A stretch of 64,000 bases of DNA from Devosia psychrophila (GTDB taxonomy: Bacteria > Pseudomonadota > Alphaproteobacteria > Rhizobiales > Devosiaceae). A program made the translations under genes and the position numbers. Numbering within the stretch: position 1 is the first letter of the stretch; each line of letters starts with the position of its first letter. The notes under the pieces were generated by a model that saw only the letters and a list, made by a program, of their open reading frames with translations, had not been told where the DNA came from and searched no databases. The stretch covers positions 55,152 to 119,151 of the forward strand of contig NZ_LAPV01000159.1 in assembly GCF_000971275.1 (NCBI RefSeq), read 5' to 3'. Below are positions 11,784 to 19,708 of the stretch, in pieces.

Positions 11784-12518
11784 ATGACGCATAGACTTCT
11801 TATTTCAGCCTCGCTTGGCCTCGTCGCACTCGCCGTTTTGGGCCTGCCGGCCAGTGCAGATTCGGTGTCCCGCCCTAAGGCGGTGGTCGAATTGTTCACC
11901 AGCCAGGGCTGTGCTTCGTGCCCGCCGGCCGACGCTCTGCTGACCAGCCTCGCCGAGCAGAATGACGTCGTGGCCCTGGCCTATCACGTCGATTATTGGG
12001 ATTATGTGGGCTGGGAAGATACCTTTGGTGCCGAAGCCTATTCGGACCGCCAGCGGGCCTATGCCAAGAGCTGGGGTTCGTCGCGCATCTATACGCCGCA
12101 GATGGTGGTCAATGGCGCCAAGGGCGTCGTCGGCTCCAAGCGCAATGAGGTGCATGGCGCGCTCGATCACTCCAGCCTGCCGCTCTCTGTCGATATTGAG
12201 CACGAGGGCGATATGCTCAAGATTGCCATTCCCCCCAACGCCGGCCTCGACAATGCCGTGGTGTGGATGGTGACCTATCTCAAGCGGGCAGACGTCGGCA
12301 TCGAAAAAGGCGAGAATGCCGGCAAGTCGATGATCTACACCCAGGTGGTGACCGGCCAGCAGGTGCTCGGCATGTGGGAGAGTGACACGGGCGCCAGTCT
12401 CAAGCTGCCGCTGCCCGAAACGTTGAGCGGAGCCAATAACGGCGTCGCGGTTATCGTGCAGCAGGAGCACGACGGGCTGCCCGGCAATATCCTCGGCGCG
12501 GCCACCTTCGAGCGCTGA
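11784..12518 (+). CDS. DUF1223 thioredoxin-fold secreted protein
   Basis: A 244-residue protein with an N-terminal signal peptide (hydrophobic residues 5-21, cleavage near ASA-DS). A DUF1223 domain follows: VVELFTSQGCASCPPAD with a CxxC pair (C43, C46) in a thioredoxin-like fold. The family is predicted to act in redox processes outside the cytoplasm, and its substrate is unknown. The ATG at 11784 gives the signal peptide; the in-frame region before it is not family-like. The following terminator-like palindrome has its U-tract on the opposite strand, so it does not end this gene. Confidence 0.88.
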   Translation: MTHRLLISASLGLVALAVLGLPASADSVSRPKAVVELFTSQGCASCPPADALLTSLAEQNDVVALAYHVDYWDYVGWEDTFGAEAYSDRQRAYAKSWGSSRIYTPQMVVNGAKGVVGSKRNEVHGALDHSSLPLSVDIEHEGDMLKIAIPPNAGLDNAVVWMVTYLKRADVGIEKGENAGKSMIYTQVVTGQQVLGMWESDTGASLKLPLPETLSGANNGVAVIVQQEHDGLPGNILGAATFER

Positions 12519-12520
12519 AC

Positions 12521-12660
12521 AAAAAAATCCCGTCCTTGGGGGCAAGGACGGGATAAGCTGACTGGTCAACTAATAGGACGGCTGGCACCCAGGCTTCTGG
12601 GTTTGGGGGCTCTGTGGGCCCAGATGCCAGCCACTGGAGGCAATAACCACAGACTGATCT
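12521..12660 (-). ncRNA. Candidate small RNA with its own terminator
   Basis: This segment lies between two plus-strand genes. On the minus strand it holds a strong intrinsic terminator: stem ATCCCGTCCTTG / CAAGGACGGGAT (12543-12554 with 12527-12538) followed by seven Ts. Just upstream is a 14-bp helix (12619-12632 with 12580-12593) that is complete only if three G-U wobbles are allowed, and these form on the minus-strand RNA and not on the plus strand. No minus-strand gene precedes the terminator. The 5' end is my estimate; I see no convincing promoter match. I do not recognise an Rfam family. Confidence 0.5.
12527..12554 (-). terminator. Orphan minus-strand intrinsic terminator
   Basis: A perfect 12-bp GC-rich stem with a 4-nt loop whose U-tract (seven Ts) is on the minus strand. 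It points away from any annotated minus-strand CDS and is the 3' end of the proposed small RNA. Confidence 0.85.
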
Positions 12661-12791
12661 CGCAATCGGGCGCGTTCAGGGACAAAGTGTGACGAAAATG
12701 GGGTTTTTCGACTTTTGTCTGTCAGCCCTTGCGCCGCCGGCGGATTCCCGCAATCATGACAGTGGTTTGACCAGATAAGGCGACGCGAACG

Positions 12792-13184
12792 GTGCAAAGC
12801 CGCACACCGAATGACAGAAACGTCAATTTCGCGCTGGTGCAGGGCGGAAACGCAACCGCGAGTCCGGCGCCTGGCAAGGTCACCGCCGTGGTGGCGTTCG
12901 ACCGCAAGGAATTGTCGCTGATCCTGAACGTCTATGGCCGCAAGGTAAGCCAGGGCGAATGGCGCGACTATGCGATGGACTTCCTGCGCGAGCGGGCGAT
13001 GTTTTCCATTTATGCCCGCGTCTCCGAGCGGCCGCTCTATATCGTTGAAAAGACCCCCAAGCTGCGCAACCGTCAGGGACAATATGCTGTTACCAACCAG
13101 GAGGGACGCATCCTGAAGCGGGGCCATGATCTGGCTCTGGTGCTGCGGGTGCTGGACCCTCAACTGGCCGTAGTAGGGTCGTGA
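12792..13184 (+). CDS. DUF2794 domain-containing protein
   Basis: A 130-residue cytoplasmic protein matching the alphaproteobacterial DUF2794 family over nearly its whole length (FDRKELSLILNVYGRKVSQGEWRDYAMDFLRERAMFSIY; KTPKLRNRQGQY; ILKRGHDL). Its function is unknown. The start is GTG at 12792, because the nearby ATG at 12811 is out of frame. The TGA stop overlaps the ATG of the following secreted protein (TGATG), so the two are coupled. Confidence 0.85.
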   Translation: MQSRTPNDRNVNFALVQGGNATASPAPGKVTAVVAFDRKELSLILNVYGRKVSQGEWRDYAMDFLRERAMFSIYARVSERPLYIVEKTPKLRNRQGQYAVTNQEGRILKRGHDLALVLRVLDPQLAVVGS

Positions 13185-13666
13185 TGCGAGTTTTTGCCGG
13201 AATGGTAGCCTTAGCTATGATCGCCTCTCCTGCTCTGGCACAGGACTGGGGCACCGATTTCAATATGGGCACGTTTGCCGCAGGCGGGGGCAGCCCGGCC
13301 AACGGCTACCTGAACCTCGAATGTGCCGGCGAAGGCAGCGGCTTTGATTTCGCCGGCCAGCCATTCATCGCCCTTACGGTGATTGATGGGGAACAGCTCG
13401 ACAAGAAATCCTTGCCCGATGAGATTACTTTTTGGGTCGATGACGAGCAAAGCTACCTGCTGCCGATGAGCATCGAGGAGGGCAGCACCACACGGCTAGT
13501 CTATGACTATAGCGCCGACACGGTCGAGCAAGCACGCGGGCTGGTCGAGGCCATGCGGCAAGGAAGCATCGTCACGGCAAAAGCCGACGAAAACGTCATC
13601 GCGTCGCTTGATCTGGAAGGCTCTAACGATACGCTGGAACTGGTCGAGGACTGCATCGCGCCTTAG
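13184..13666 (+). CDS. Secreted hypothetical protein
   Basis: A 160-residue protein with a signal peptide (residues 1-17, cleavage after ALA, then QDWGTDF). The mature part is acidic with two cysteines (LECAGEG and VEDCIAP), so a single disulfide is possible. I recognise no family. It is translationally coupled to the DUF2794 gene by a 1-nt stop/start overlap, and an in-frame GTG lies one codon earlier. Confidence 0.75.
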   Translation: MRVFAGMVALAMIASPALAQDWGTDFNMGTFAAGGGSPANGYLNLECAGEGSGFDFAGQPFIALTVIDGEQLDKKSLPDEITFWVDDEQSYLLPMSIEEGSTTRLVYDYSADTVEQARGLVEAMRQGSIVTAKADENVIASLDLEGSNDTLELVEDCIAP

Positions 13667-13678
13667 GGCGCGGCGCGT

Positions 13679-14176
13679 CTATAGCGCCAGTTGCAGGTGC
13701 ACGATGTCGTGCCAGCGGTCGAACTTGTAGCCTACCGCCTCGTAACGTCCGACATGGCGGAAGCCGAACTTCTCATGGATGACGATGGAGTTGGTGGTCT
13801 CAGCCGTGATCACCGCGATCATCTGCTTGAAGCCGAAAGCCTTCGATTGAGCCAGCAATTCCGTGAGTAGTGCCTTGCCAATGCCGCGACCCTTGGCGTC
13901 GGGATGCAGGTAGATCGAATCCTCGCAGGTGAAGCGGTAGGCAGCGCGCGGGCGATAGAAGCTGGCATAGGCATAGCCCACCAGTTTGCCAGCGATTTCG
14001 GCGACGATCAGCGGATGGCCAAGCTCGAGCAAGTGCCCGAACTTTTCCGCCATGGCCGGCTCGCCCGGCATCTCGGTGTCGAAGGTAATCGCCGTGTGTT
14101 CCACATAGTGATTGTAGATGGCGGTGATGGCGGGCACGTCGGCCCAGCGGAACGAGCGAAGCGTAAAGTCTGACAC
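13679..14176 (-). CDS. GNAT family N-acetyltransferase (phosphinothricin acetyltransferase-like)
   Basis: A 165-residue acetyltransferase of the PAT/MnaT type, which acetylates phosphinothricin, methionine sulfone or similar amino-acid analogues. Visible marks are AITAIYNHYVEHTAITF, the acetyl-CoA loop HPDAKGRGIGKAL (motif A, about 100-112) and the C-terminal GFRHVGRYEAVGYKFDRWHDIVHLQ block typical of this subfamily. The open frame extends to 14245 but crosses the terminator of the upstream BI-1 gene, so I place the start at the GTG at 14176 (VSDFTLRSF). Confidence 0.88.
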   Translation of the reverse strand: MSDFTLRSFRWADVPAITAIYNHYVEHTAITFDTEMPGEPAMAEKFGHLLELGHPLIVAEIAGKLVGYAYASFYRPRAAYRFTCEDSIYLHPDAKGRGIGKALLTELLAQSKAFGFKQMIAVITAETTNSIVIHEKFGFRHVGRYEAVGYKFDRWHDIVHLQLAL

Positions 14177-14190
14177 GACAAGAATCCGGC

Positions 14191-14228
14191 AAAAAGAAAG
14201 GACCGCAGCCTTTGTAGGCCACGGTCCG
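14191..14228 (-). terminator. Intrinsic terminator of the BI-1 gene
   Basis: On the minus strand a GGACCG...CGGTCC stem with an inner GGC/GCC extension is followed by TTTCTTTTT, 30 bp after the stop of the BI-1-like gene. It separates that gene from the downstream acetyltransferase. Confidence 0.85.
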
Positions 14229-14257
14229 ATTTGTCGTCCAACCAATTATGGCTGTGC

Positions 14258-15028
14258 TTACTCGCGATTACCGAACAGGCGCAGCATCATCATGAACAGG
14301 TTGATGAAGTCGAGGTAGAGGCTCAGCGCGCCCATGATGGATCCCTTGGCCAGCAGTTCGGTTCCGTGCGACTCCGAATAGCCTTCCTTGATCTTCTGCG
14401 TATCGTAGGCGGTGAGGCCGACGAAGATCAGCACGCCAACAGCCGAGATGGCAAACTCGAGCATCGACGACTGCATGAAGATGTTGACCACCGAGGCGAT
14501 GATCAGGCCGATCAGGCCCATCATCAGGAACGAGCCCATGTTGGTCAGGTCACGCTTGGTGGTGTAGCCATAAAGGCTCATGGCACCGAAGGTCGCGGCG
14601 GTGATGAAGAACACCTTGGCAATCGAGGCGTCGGTGTAAACCAGGAAGATCGAGCTCAGCGACAGGCCCATGATGGCCGCAAAGCCCCAGAAGGTAGCCT
14701 GTGCGGCGGGTACGGAGAGCTTGTTGATGCCAAAGCTCAGCACCAGCACGAAAGCCAGCGGAGCCAGCATCACGACCCACTGCAGCGGGCTGGTATAGAG
14801 CAGGGCGCCCCACTGGGTGACGAGCTGGCCATTGGCAAGCTGGCCCACGGCGGCGTCAGGATTGGTGGTGATGGCGGCAGCGGCGGCGAAATACGCAGCG
14901 ACGCCGGTCACTACCAGGCCAATACCCATGTAATTGTAGACGCGCAGCATGTAGCTACGCAGGCCCTCGTCCACAGCCGCGGCCGAGCCGGCCCGCGCAC
15001 CGAGGGTCTGACGGTCAAATTCAGCCAT
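14258..15028 (-). CDS. Bax inhibitor-1/YccA family membrane protein
   Basis: A 256-residue protein with about seven membrane helices of the UPF0005/BI-1 family (MAEFDRQTLG N-terminus; SSIFLVYTDASIAKVFFITAATFGAMSLYGY; LTAYDTQKIKE with the conserved Asp near the last helices). Bacterial relatives are pH-sensitive calcium leak channels or FtsH modulators. The role here is not known. The ATG at 15028 is preceded by AGGAAA. A terminator follows the gene. Confidence 0.92.
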   Translation of the reverse strand: MAEFDRQTLGARAGSAAAVDEGLRSYMLRVYNYMGIGLVVTGVAAYFAAAAAITTNPDAAVGQLANGQLVTQWGALLYTSPLQWVVMLAPLAFVLVLSFGINKLSVPAAQATFWGFAAIMGLSLSSIFLVYTDASIAKVFFITAATFGAMSLYGYTTKRDLTNMGSFLMMGLIGLIIASVVNIFMQSSMLEFAISAVGVLIFVGLTAYDTQKIKEGYSESHGTELLAKGSIMGALSLYLDFINLFMMMLRLFGNRE

Positions 15029-15231
15029 AGTCGGTTTCCTTTCCCAATTGAAAAGCGGTCTTTGATACCGCCGGTGGGCATTGGTATGCCACTTGATGAA
15101 ACAATATGGATTGAGGACTGGAGGTTTACAAGACTTCATGCCGAAGTGCGACGAATGGGCTGGTCGCACAAACCCGTTATGCTAGGCTCCAAAAGCGAAT
15201 CGTGTTCCAGATCCTAGCAAGAGGAGGGCCC

Positions 15232-15771
15232 ATGCCCCGGCTCTTTACCGGCCTCGAAATTCCGGCCGATATCGGATTTGCGCTATCGCTGAAGCGTGGC
15301 GGTTTGACTGGCGCGCGCTGGATCGACCCGGAAAACTACCACATTACATTGCGCTTTATCGGTGATGTCGATCACCATACGGCCAATGACGTTGCGGAAA
15401 GTCTCGATCGGCTGTCCAACTCGATCCGCTTTGACGTGAAGCTGACGCATCTGGGCACGTTCGGTGGCGACAAGCCGCGAGCGCTTTATGCAGGCGTCGA
15501 GCCCAGCGAGCAGCTGACCCGCCTGCAGGCGGCGCAGGAGCGGGTGTTGCAGCGGGCCGGCCTGATGCCCGAAGGCCGCAAGTTCGTTCCCCATGTCTCG
15601 TTGGCCCGGCTGCGTGGCGGCAGTGCCATGGAGGTTGCCCGTTTCATGACCGAGGCGGGCCGCTTTGAACCAATGAGCTTTCCAGTTGGGCGCTTCGTGC
15701 TGTTCTCGAGCAAGGATTCGGTGGGCGGTGGGCCCTATGTGGTGGAACAGAGCTATCCGCTCGCCGCTTGA
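15232..15771 (+). CDS. thpR: RNA 2',3'-cyclic phosphodiesterase ThpR
   Basis: A 2H phosphoesterase of 179 residues that hydrolyses 2',3'-cyclic phosphate ends of RNA (historically called 2'-5' RNA ligase). The two HxT/S motifs are HITL (37-40) and HVSL (121-124). The N-terminal MPRLFTGLEIP is the family start. The ATG at 15232 has a strong GAGGAGG ribosome site 4 bp upstream. It is divergent from the BI-1 gene. Confidence 0.93.
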   Translation: MPRLFTGLEIPADIGFALSLKRGGLTGARWIDPENYHITLRFIGDVDHHTANDVAESLDRLSNSIRFDVKLTHLGTFGGDKPRALYAGVEPSEQLTRLQAAQERVLQRAGLMPEGRKFVPHVSLARLRGGSAMEVARFMTEAGRFEPMSFPVGRFVLFSSKDSVGGGPYVVEQSYPLAA

Positions 15772-15792
15772 TCACAGTCACGCCAATGTTAG

Positions 15793-15810
15793 CCTATTGT
15801 TAACCCAGCC
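15793..15810. promoter_or_regulatory. Possible degenerate CtrA box
   Basis: TTAG-CCTATTG-TTAA lies about 180 bp upstream of the first IalB-like gene. This is one mismatch from the CtrA consensus TTAA-N7-TTAA. The position and the mismatch make it only a suggestion. Confidence 0.3.
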
Positions 15811-15987
15811 GGCTCAAACCGGTCACAAGAGCCGCGTTCCGTCAAATTGCCGCCGCGATTGAGCAGCAATTGATGCAAATGCGTTTGGACGTGGCGGCGT
15901 TTGACACCTTGGTAATCATGTTCTGGGCAAAGTTGGCGGGCAGCTTCCCAGGATGGGGAACACTTCAAGAATGAGGACGATTTGGCG

Positions 15988-16509
15988 ATGACGACGAAAA
16001 CCGGTGGCCTGGTACTTGGTCTGGCGGTCGGCGCGATCATGGCTCTGGCTCCTGCTGCCCAGGCGCAGCAGGCAACAGAGCTGGGCACTTTCAATGCCTG
16101 GACCGCGTGGCAGGCAACTGATGCTTCGGGTGCGATCTGTTACGTGTCGGCGACGCCGGGGGCGAGCGAGCCTTCAGGCGCTAACCGCGATCCGATCCAC
16201 TTCATGATCATCCACCGCAAGGGGATGGGCACCAAGAACGAGGTGCAGACCATCATCGGTTACCCGTTCAACACCACGAGCCCCGGTGCTAGCGCCAGCA
16301 TCGACGGCAAGGCCTATCCCATGGTCACCGAAGGTTCGGCCGCATGGCTGGCCTCGACGGGTGACGAGAGCGGGTTCGTTGCGGCCTTCAGGGGCGGCAG
16401 CAACCTGGTTATCAAGGGCACCAGCCAGCGCGGCACCAATACCAGCGATACTTATTCGCTGTCGGGCGCCACGGCTGCGGTCAACGCGATCGACGCTGCC
16501 TGCAAGTAA
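15988..16509 (+). CDS. Invasion-associated locus B (IalB)-like secreted protein, copy 1
   Basis: A 173-residue exported protein with a signal peptide ending in AQA-QQ. The mature domain resembles the IalB family: a TAWQATDASGAICYVSATP segment with one Cys, an FMIIHRKG strand, and a C-terminal YSLSGATAAVNAIDAACK with the second Cys. IalB proteins are small beta-rich periplasmic or secreted proteins, and the link to invasion comes from Bartonella. The ATG at 15988 is used; a TTG two codons earlier is possible. It is followed by a paralogue 83 bp away. Confidence 0.82.
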   Translation: MTTKTGGLVLGLAVGAIMALAPAAQAQQATELGTFNAWTAWQATDASGAICYVSATPGASEPSGANRDPIHFMIIHRKGMGTKNEVQTIIGYPFNTTSPGASASIDGKAYPMVTEGSAAWLASTGDESGFVAAFRGGSNLVIKGTSQRGTNTSDTYSLSGATAAVNAIDAACK

Positions 16510-16510
16510 T

Positions 16511-16580
16511 TTCGGGTTGCCCGCAGCGGGCAGTCCACCCTATCTGGGTAAAGGGTCTCTGGCCCTTTGCCGTTTTTGCT
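16511..16580 (+). terminator. Tandem hairpins between the two IalB-like genes
   Basis: A first hairpin (TGCCCGCAGCGGGCA) is followed by AAAGGG-tctctgg-CCCTTT with a short T-tract (GTTTTT). Transcription may be attenuated here, so that the second IalB-like gene is made at a lower level. Confidence 0.6.
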
Positions 16581-16592
16581 GATGAGGTCCTG

Positions 16593-17096
16593 ATGCTCAA
16601 GTCCGCCATGGCGCTTGCCCTGATCGCCAGCCTTGCCCTCACTGCCAATGCCAGTGCCCAGCAGGTGCGGATCCTGGATGAAAATCGCTCCTGGACCAGC
16701 TACGCAGCCGACGACACTGCCGGTAAGGTGTGCTTTGCGATGACCAAGCCGGAAAGCATCACGCCGACGCCGGATGGCTACAGCCAAGGCTATATCTACA
16801 TCACCAATCGCCCGAGCGAGAATGTCGAAAGCGAGTTTAATCTCGTTGCCGGCTTCGTGTTCCAGCCCGACAGCATGGCGACGATCAGCGTTGGCGGCCA
16901 AGTGTTCAACCTGTTCACCCAGAACGACGCCGCTTGGCTCGACGATTCCAGCCAGTCCACGGCACTGGCCAGCGCCATCCGCGCTGGTTCGTCCATGGTG
17001 GTCGAAGGCACGACTGCGGCCGGCATCAAGGTGACGCAGAACTATTCGCTCTCGGGCGCCACGGCCGCCCAGCAATCCATCGGCGCCGAGTGCTGA
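16593..17096 (+). CDS. IalB-like secreted protein, copy 2
   Basis: A 167-residue paralogue of the preceding gene, with signal peptide 1-22 (ASA-QQ). It shares the architecture of copy 1: W-x-SYAADDTAGKVCF with a Cys near 46, an acidic beta-rich middle, and a near-identical C-terminal YSLSGATAAQQSIGAEC. The low overall identity between the copies suggests an old duplication. Its stop codon overlaps a downstream ATG and lies 1 nt before the GTG start of the next small gene, so it is probably co-transcribed with that gene. Confidence 0.82.
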   Translation: MLKSAMALALIASLALTANASAQQVRILDENRSWTSYAADDTAGKVCFAMTKPESITPTPDGYSQGYIYITNRPSENVESEFNLVAGFVFQPDSMATISVGGQVFNLFTQNDAAWLDDSSQSTALASAIRAGSSMVVEGTTAAGIKVTQNYSLSGATAAQQSIGAEC

Positions 17097-17097
17097 T

Positions 17098-17322
17098 GTG
17101 GCCAACAAGCTGGTCCGCAACGAGCAGCGAAAACTAAGTGCTACTTACTTCAACGGTGCCGCTTTGGCCGTCATGGGTGTCGGCGGCTTCACGCTGATAG
17201 TCGCGATCGCACAGTCGGCCCAGCCCGCGCCGGCAGCTTTCGTGGTGGTGGTGAGTTGTATGTGGGCAAGGGCAAGCCTACATTGGCCGGCAAGGCGCTT
17301 GTTGAAAGGGTTGGAAGAATGA
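17098..17322 (+). CDS. Small membrane protein (uncharacterised)
   Basis: A 74-residue protein starting at GTG 17098: a basic head (ANKLVRNEQRKL), then two hydrophobic helices (about 18-40 and 46-58) and a charged tail ending KGLEE. The RNEQRKL + helix + ALH-x-xARR-xL-GL-E layout resembles a family of small membrane proteins in Hyphomicrobiales that often overlap a second, even smaller membrane-protein gene. I cannot name a function. It overlaps the following frame by ATGA at 17319-17322. Confidence 0.65.
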   Translation: MANKLVRNEQRKLSATYFNGAALAVMGVGGFTLIVAIAQSAQPAPAAFVVVVSCMWARASLHWPARRLLKGLEE

Positions 17323-17458
17323 ACGAGTTCGCATTGCTTTCGCTCTACGGGGATTTTTCGCAGGGCTGGCGGCCGTGGTGGTCTTTGTCCTCTATATCAA
17401 CCCGCACTCCGGCCTAAGTACCCCGCAGCAGGCGAATAGCTGCCCCACGGGCGGGTGA
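17319..17458 (+). pseudogene. Frameshifted partner of the small membrane protein
   Basis: ATG at 17319 overlaps the previous stop and opens MNEFALLSLYG, after which the frame runs into a short non-membrane stretch. If one G is restored in the GGGG run at 17349-17352, the frame becomes MNEFALLSLYG-GFFAGLAAVVVFVLYIN and continues to a stop at 17456-17458: a 46-residue single-helix membrane protein. The natural reading is a one-base deletion, either real or a sequencing error in a homopolymer. Confidence 0.6.
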
Positions 17459-17527
17459 CTTTGCCTAAACCGTCCCCATATGCTATTGGCCGCGCCAATC
17501 CCGCATTTTCCGGACCTTACGCACGCC

Positions 17528-18736
17528 ATGAGCATTGCGCTGAACCTTGACCATTCGTCGGCTATCCGCCCAGCAGCGGCCAGCCGTCCTTCGCTGATCG
17601 GTCTCAGCAAGCCGCAGCTCGCCGAAGCGCTGGGCAGTGCCGGCATTGCCACCGACAAGGATGCGCGCATGCGGGCCAGCCAGTTGTGGAACTGGCTCTA
17701 TGTCTATGGCATCACCGATTTCGACAAGATGACCAATATTACCAAGCCGGTGCGTCAGGTGCTGGCCGACACGTTCATTCTGGATCGGCCGGAAATCGTC
17801 TCGGAGCAGATTTCGAGCGACGGTACGCGAAAGTGGTTGTTTCGTTTCCGCGACCCGGCCAACCCCAATTTTCCGCCGGTCGAAGTCGAAACCGTCTACA
17901 TTCCCGAGCAGGATCGCGGCACGCTTTGTGTCTCTTCACAGGTTGGCTGCACGCTGACCTGCTCGTTCTGCCATACCGGCACGCAGAAACTGGTGCGGAA
18001 CCTGACGGCGGGCGAAATCCTCGGCCAGGTGCTGATGGCGCGTGAACGTCTGGGCGATTTCCCGGGCGGTTCGCGCCCCGATGACGGTGGCCTCGTGCCA
18101 TCCGACGGCAGCCGTGCCATCACCAATATGGTGATGATGGGCATGGGCGAGCCGCTGTATAATTACGAAGCCGTCAAGCAGGCCTTGCTAATTGCTTCGG
18201 CCGGCGACGGCATGAGCCTTTCCAAGCGCCGCATCACGCTGTCGACCTCGGGCGTGGTGCCGTTCATCGAGCCGACGGGCCGCGAAATCGACGTCATGTT
18301 GGCGATTTCGCTGCATGCGACCAACAATGACCTGCGGGACGTTTTGGTGCCGATCAACAAGAAGTGGCCAATCGAGCAACTTCTCGAAGCCTGCCGCACC
18401 TATCCCGGCGTTTCCAATTCCCGCCGCATCACCTTCGAATATGTGATGCTGGACGGCATTAATGACAGCGACGCAGATGCGCGCGAACTGGTGCGTCTGC
18501 TGGCCAATATTCCGGCCAAGATCAACCTGATTCCGTTCAATCCGTGGCCGGGCGCCAATTACGGCACCTCCCCTTCGAGCCGGATCGAGCGCTTCGCCGA
18601 TATCGTCAACAAGGCCGGCTATGCCAGCCCGGTCCGCACCCCGCGTGGCCGCGATATCTTCGCCGCCTGCGGCCAGCTCAAGAGCGAAAGCGAACGCCTG
18701 AGCAAGAAAGACCGCGACGCACTGGCTGGCGTCTAG
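17528..18736 (+). CDS. rlmN: 23S rRNA (A2503-C2)/tRNA (A37-C2) methyltransferase RlmN
   Basis: Radical-SAM enzyme that installs 2-methyladenosine in 23S rRNA (A2503) and some tRNAs. The cluster motif CxxxCxxC (CTLTCSFC, C141/C145/C148) is intact, followed by [12 protein letters not shown]. The C-terminal mechanistic Cys sits in [10 protein letters not shown] (about C381). The protein has 402 residues from the ATG at 17528 (MSIALNL). An insert of about 20 residues after [10 protein letters not shown] ([16 protein letters not shown]) is common in alphaproteobacterial RlmN. Confidence 0.96.
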   Translation: MSIALNLDHSSAIRPAAASRPSLIGLSKPQLAEALGSAGIATDKDARMRASQLWNWLYVYGITDFDKMTNITKPVRQVLADTFILDRPEIVSEQISSDGTRKWLFRFRDPANPNFPPVEVETVYIPEQDRGTLCVSSQVGCTLTCSFCHTGTQKLVRNLTAGEILGQVLMARERLGDFPGGSRPDDGGLVPSDGSRAITNMVMMGMGEPLYNYEAVKQALLIASAGDGMSLSKRRITLSTSGVVPFIEPTGREIDVMLAISLHATNNDLRDVLVPINKKWPIEQLLEACRTYPGVSNSRRITFEYVMLDGINDSDADARELVRLLANIPAKINLIPFNPWPGANYGTSPSSRIERFADIVNKAGYASPVRTPRGRDIFAACGQLKSESERLSKKDRDALAGV

Positions 18737-18739
18737 GCG

Positions 18740-18898
18740 CTAATCGCGGGTGATGACCCAGATGGCGTGGATCAGGCCGGGGAAGTAGCCCAGCAAGGTT
18801 AGCAGGATATTGAGCCAGAATTGCAGGCCTAGTCCGACCTGCAGGAAAACGCCGACCGGCGGAATGATCACCGACAGGATAATACGCAGTACGTCCAT
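18740..18898 (-). CDS. YqaE/Pmp3 family membrane peptide
   Basis: A 52-residue, two-helix protolipid of the Pmp3/YqaE family (VLRIILSVIIPPVGVFLQVGLG; NILLTLLGYFPGLIHAIWVI). Relatives respond to salt, cold or membrane stress and affect membrane potential. The ATG at 18898 has a GGGGC stretch upstream on the sense strand. The stop lies 4 bp beyond the convergent rlmN stop. Confidence 0.9.
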   Translation of the reverse strand: MDVLRIILSVIIPPVGVFLQVGLGLQFWLNILLTLLGYFPGLIHAIWVITRD

Positions 18899-18950
18899 GG
18901 ATTTTGCCCCTTCGTTAACGGAGCAAAACAGGAAAGGACGGAAATCGTTC

Positions 18951-19598
18951 CTACTTGCGGCCTTCGGCGAACAAGATCGTCGCCGCAAAAGCCATGAACA
19001 CTGCTGCAAAGCTCCAGCTCAGCGCTTTGCTCACCCAGGCATTGTCGCGCAGGGTGGTGGTCAGCCATTCGGCGAACAGTACCGTGGCGATGACGACCGG
19101 CAGCGAGATGATGATGAACTCGACGCCGAGGAAGAGGAGCTTGCTAAGCGCGGCGGGGTCGTCGGCCGAGATGAACTGCGGCAAGAAGGTCACGAAGAAC
19201 AACGCGACCTTGGGGTTGGTGAGATTGATCGCCAGGCCTGTGAGGTAGCTCTGGAACAGGCTCGGCTGTTTGCCTGCCGCGCGGGTGACCAGAATGCCGC
19301 CGCCCGAGCGGATGGCCTGGATGGCGAGCCAGACCAGATATAGCGCGCCGACGATCTTGAGCGCCCAGAAGGCGGCCGGGGCGGCCACGATCAGCACCGA
19401 AATGCCAAAGGCCACTAGAGCTGTGTGAACCGCAATGCCGGTACTGGTGCCGAGGATGGCGGCAAAGCCGTGTGTGCGGCCAAAATTCATGGTGCGCGAG
19501 ACGAATAGCGCCATATCAGGCCCCGGCGTCACGGCGAGCACCAACCCGGCCATAGCGAAGGTCAAGACGACGGAGAGGTCGGGGACGAAAGTTGGCAC
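18951..19598 (-). CDS. LysE/RhtB family amino-acid exporter
   Basis: A 215-residue membrane protein with about six helices. The LysE signature is near the N-terminus (LVLAVTPGPDMALFVSR, about residues 18-34), and GLAINLTNPKVALFFVTFLPQF is the second conserved block. The substrate is likely an amino acid or derivative, but the specificity cannot be read. The open frame extends to 19715; the GTG at 19598 (VPTFVPDLSVVL) fits the family start and has GAGG upstream. It is divergent from argG. Confidence 0.88.
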   Translation of the reverse strand: MPTFVPDLSVVLTFAMAGLVLAVTPGPDMALFVSRTMNFGRTHGFAAILGTSTGIAVHTALVAFGISVLIVAAPAAFWALKIVGALYLVWLAIQAIRSGGGILVTRAAGKQPSLFQSYLTGLAINLTNPKVALFFVTFLPQFISADDPAALSKLLFLGVEFIIISLPVVIATVLFAEWLTTTLRDNAWVSKALSWSFAAVFMAFAATILFAEGRK

Positions 19599-19708
19599 GG
19601 CGACCTCAACAATTTTGCCGGTGACAATTGCACCAAAGGCCAGTCCTGAATAGGGTGCGCCGGACTTTCCGGGCCGCTGCGCCCCATAGCAAATGCGTGA
19701 ACCATTCC

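Noticed and set aside
12570..13163. A 197-codon minus-strand frame over the DUF2794 gene
   Set aside because: DUF2794 is clearly coding on the plus strand; the frame is its shadow extended into the candidate sRNA.
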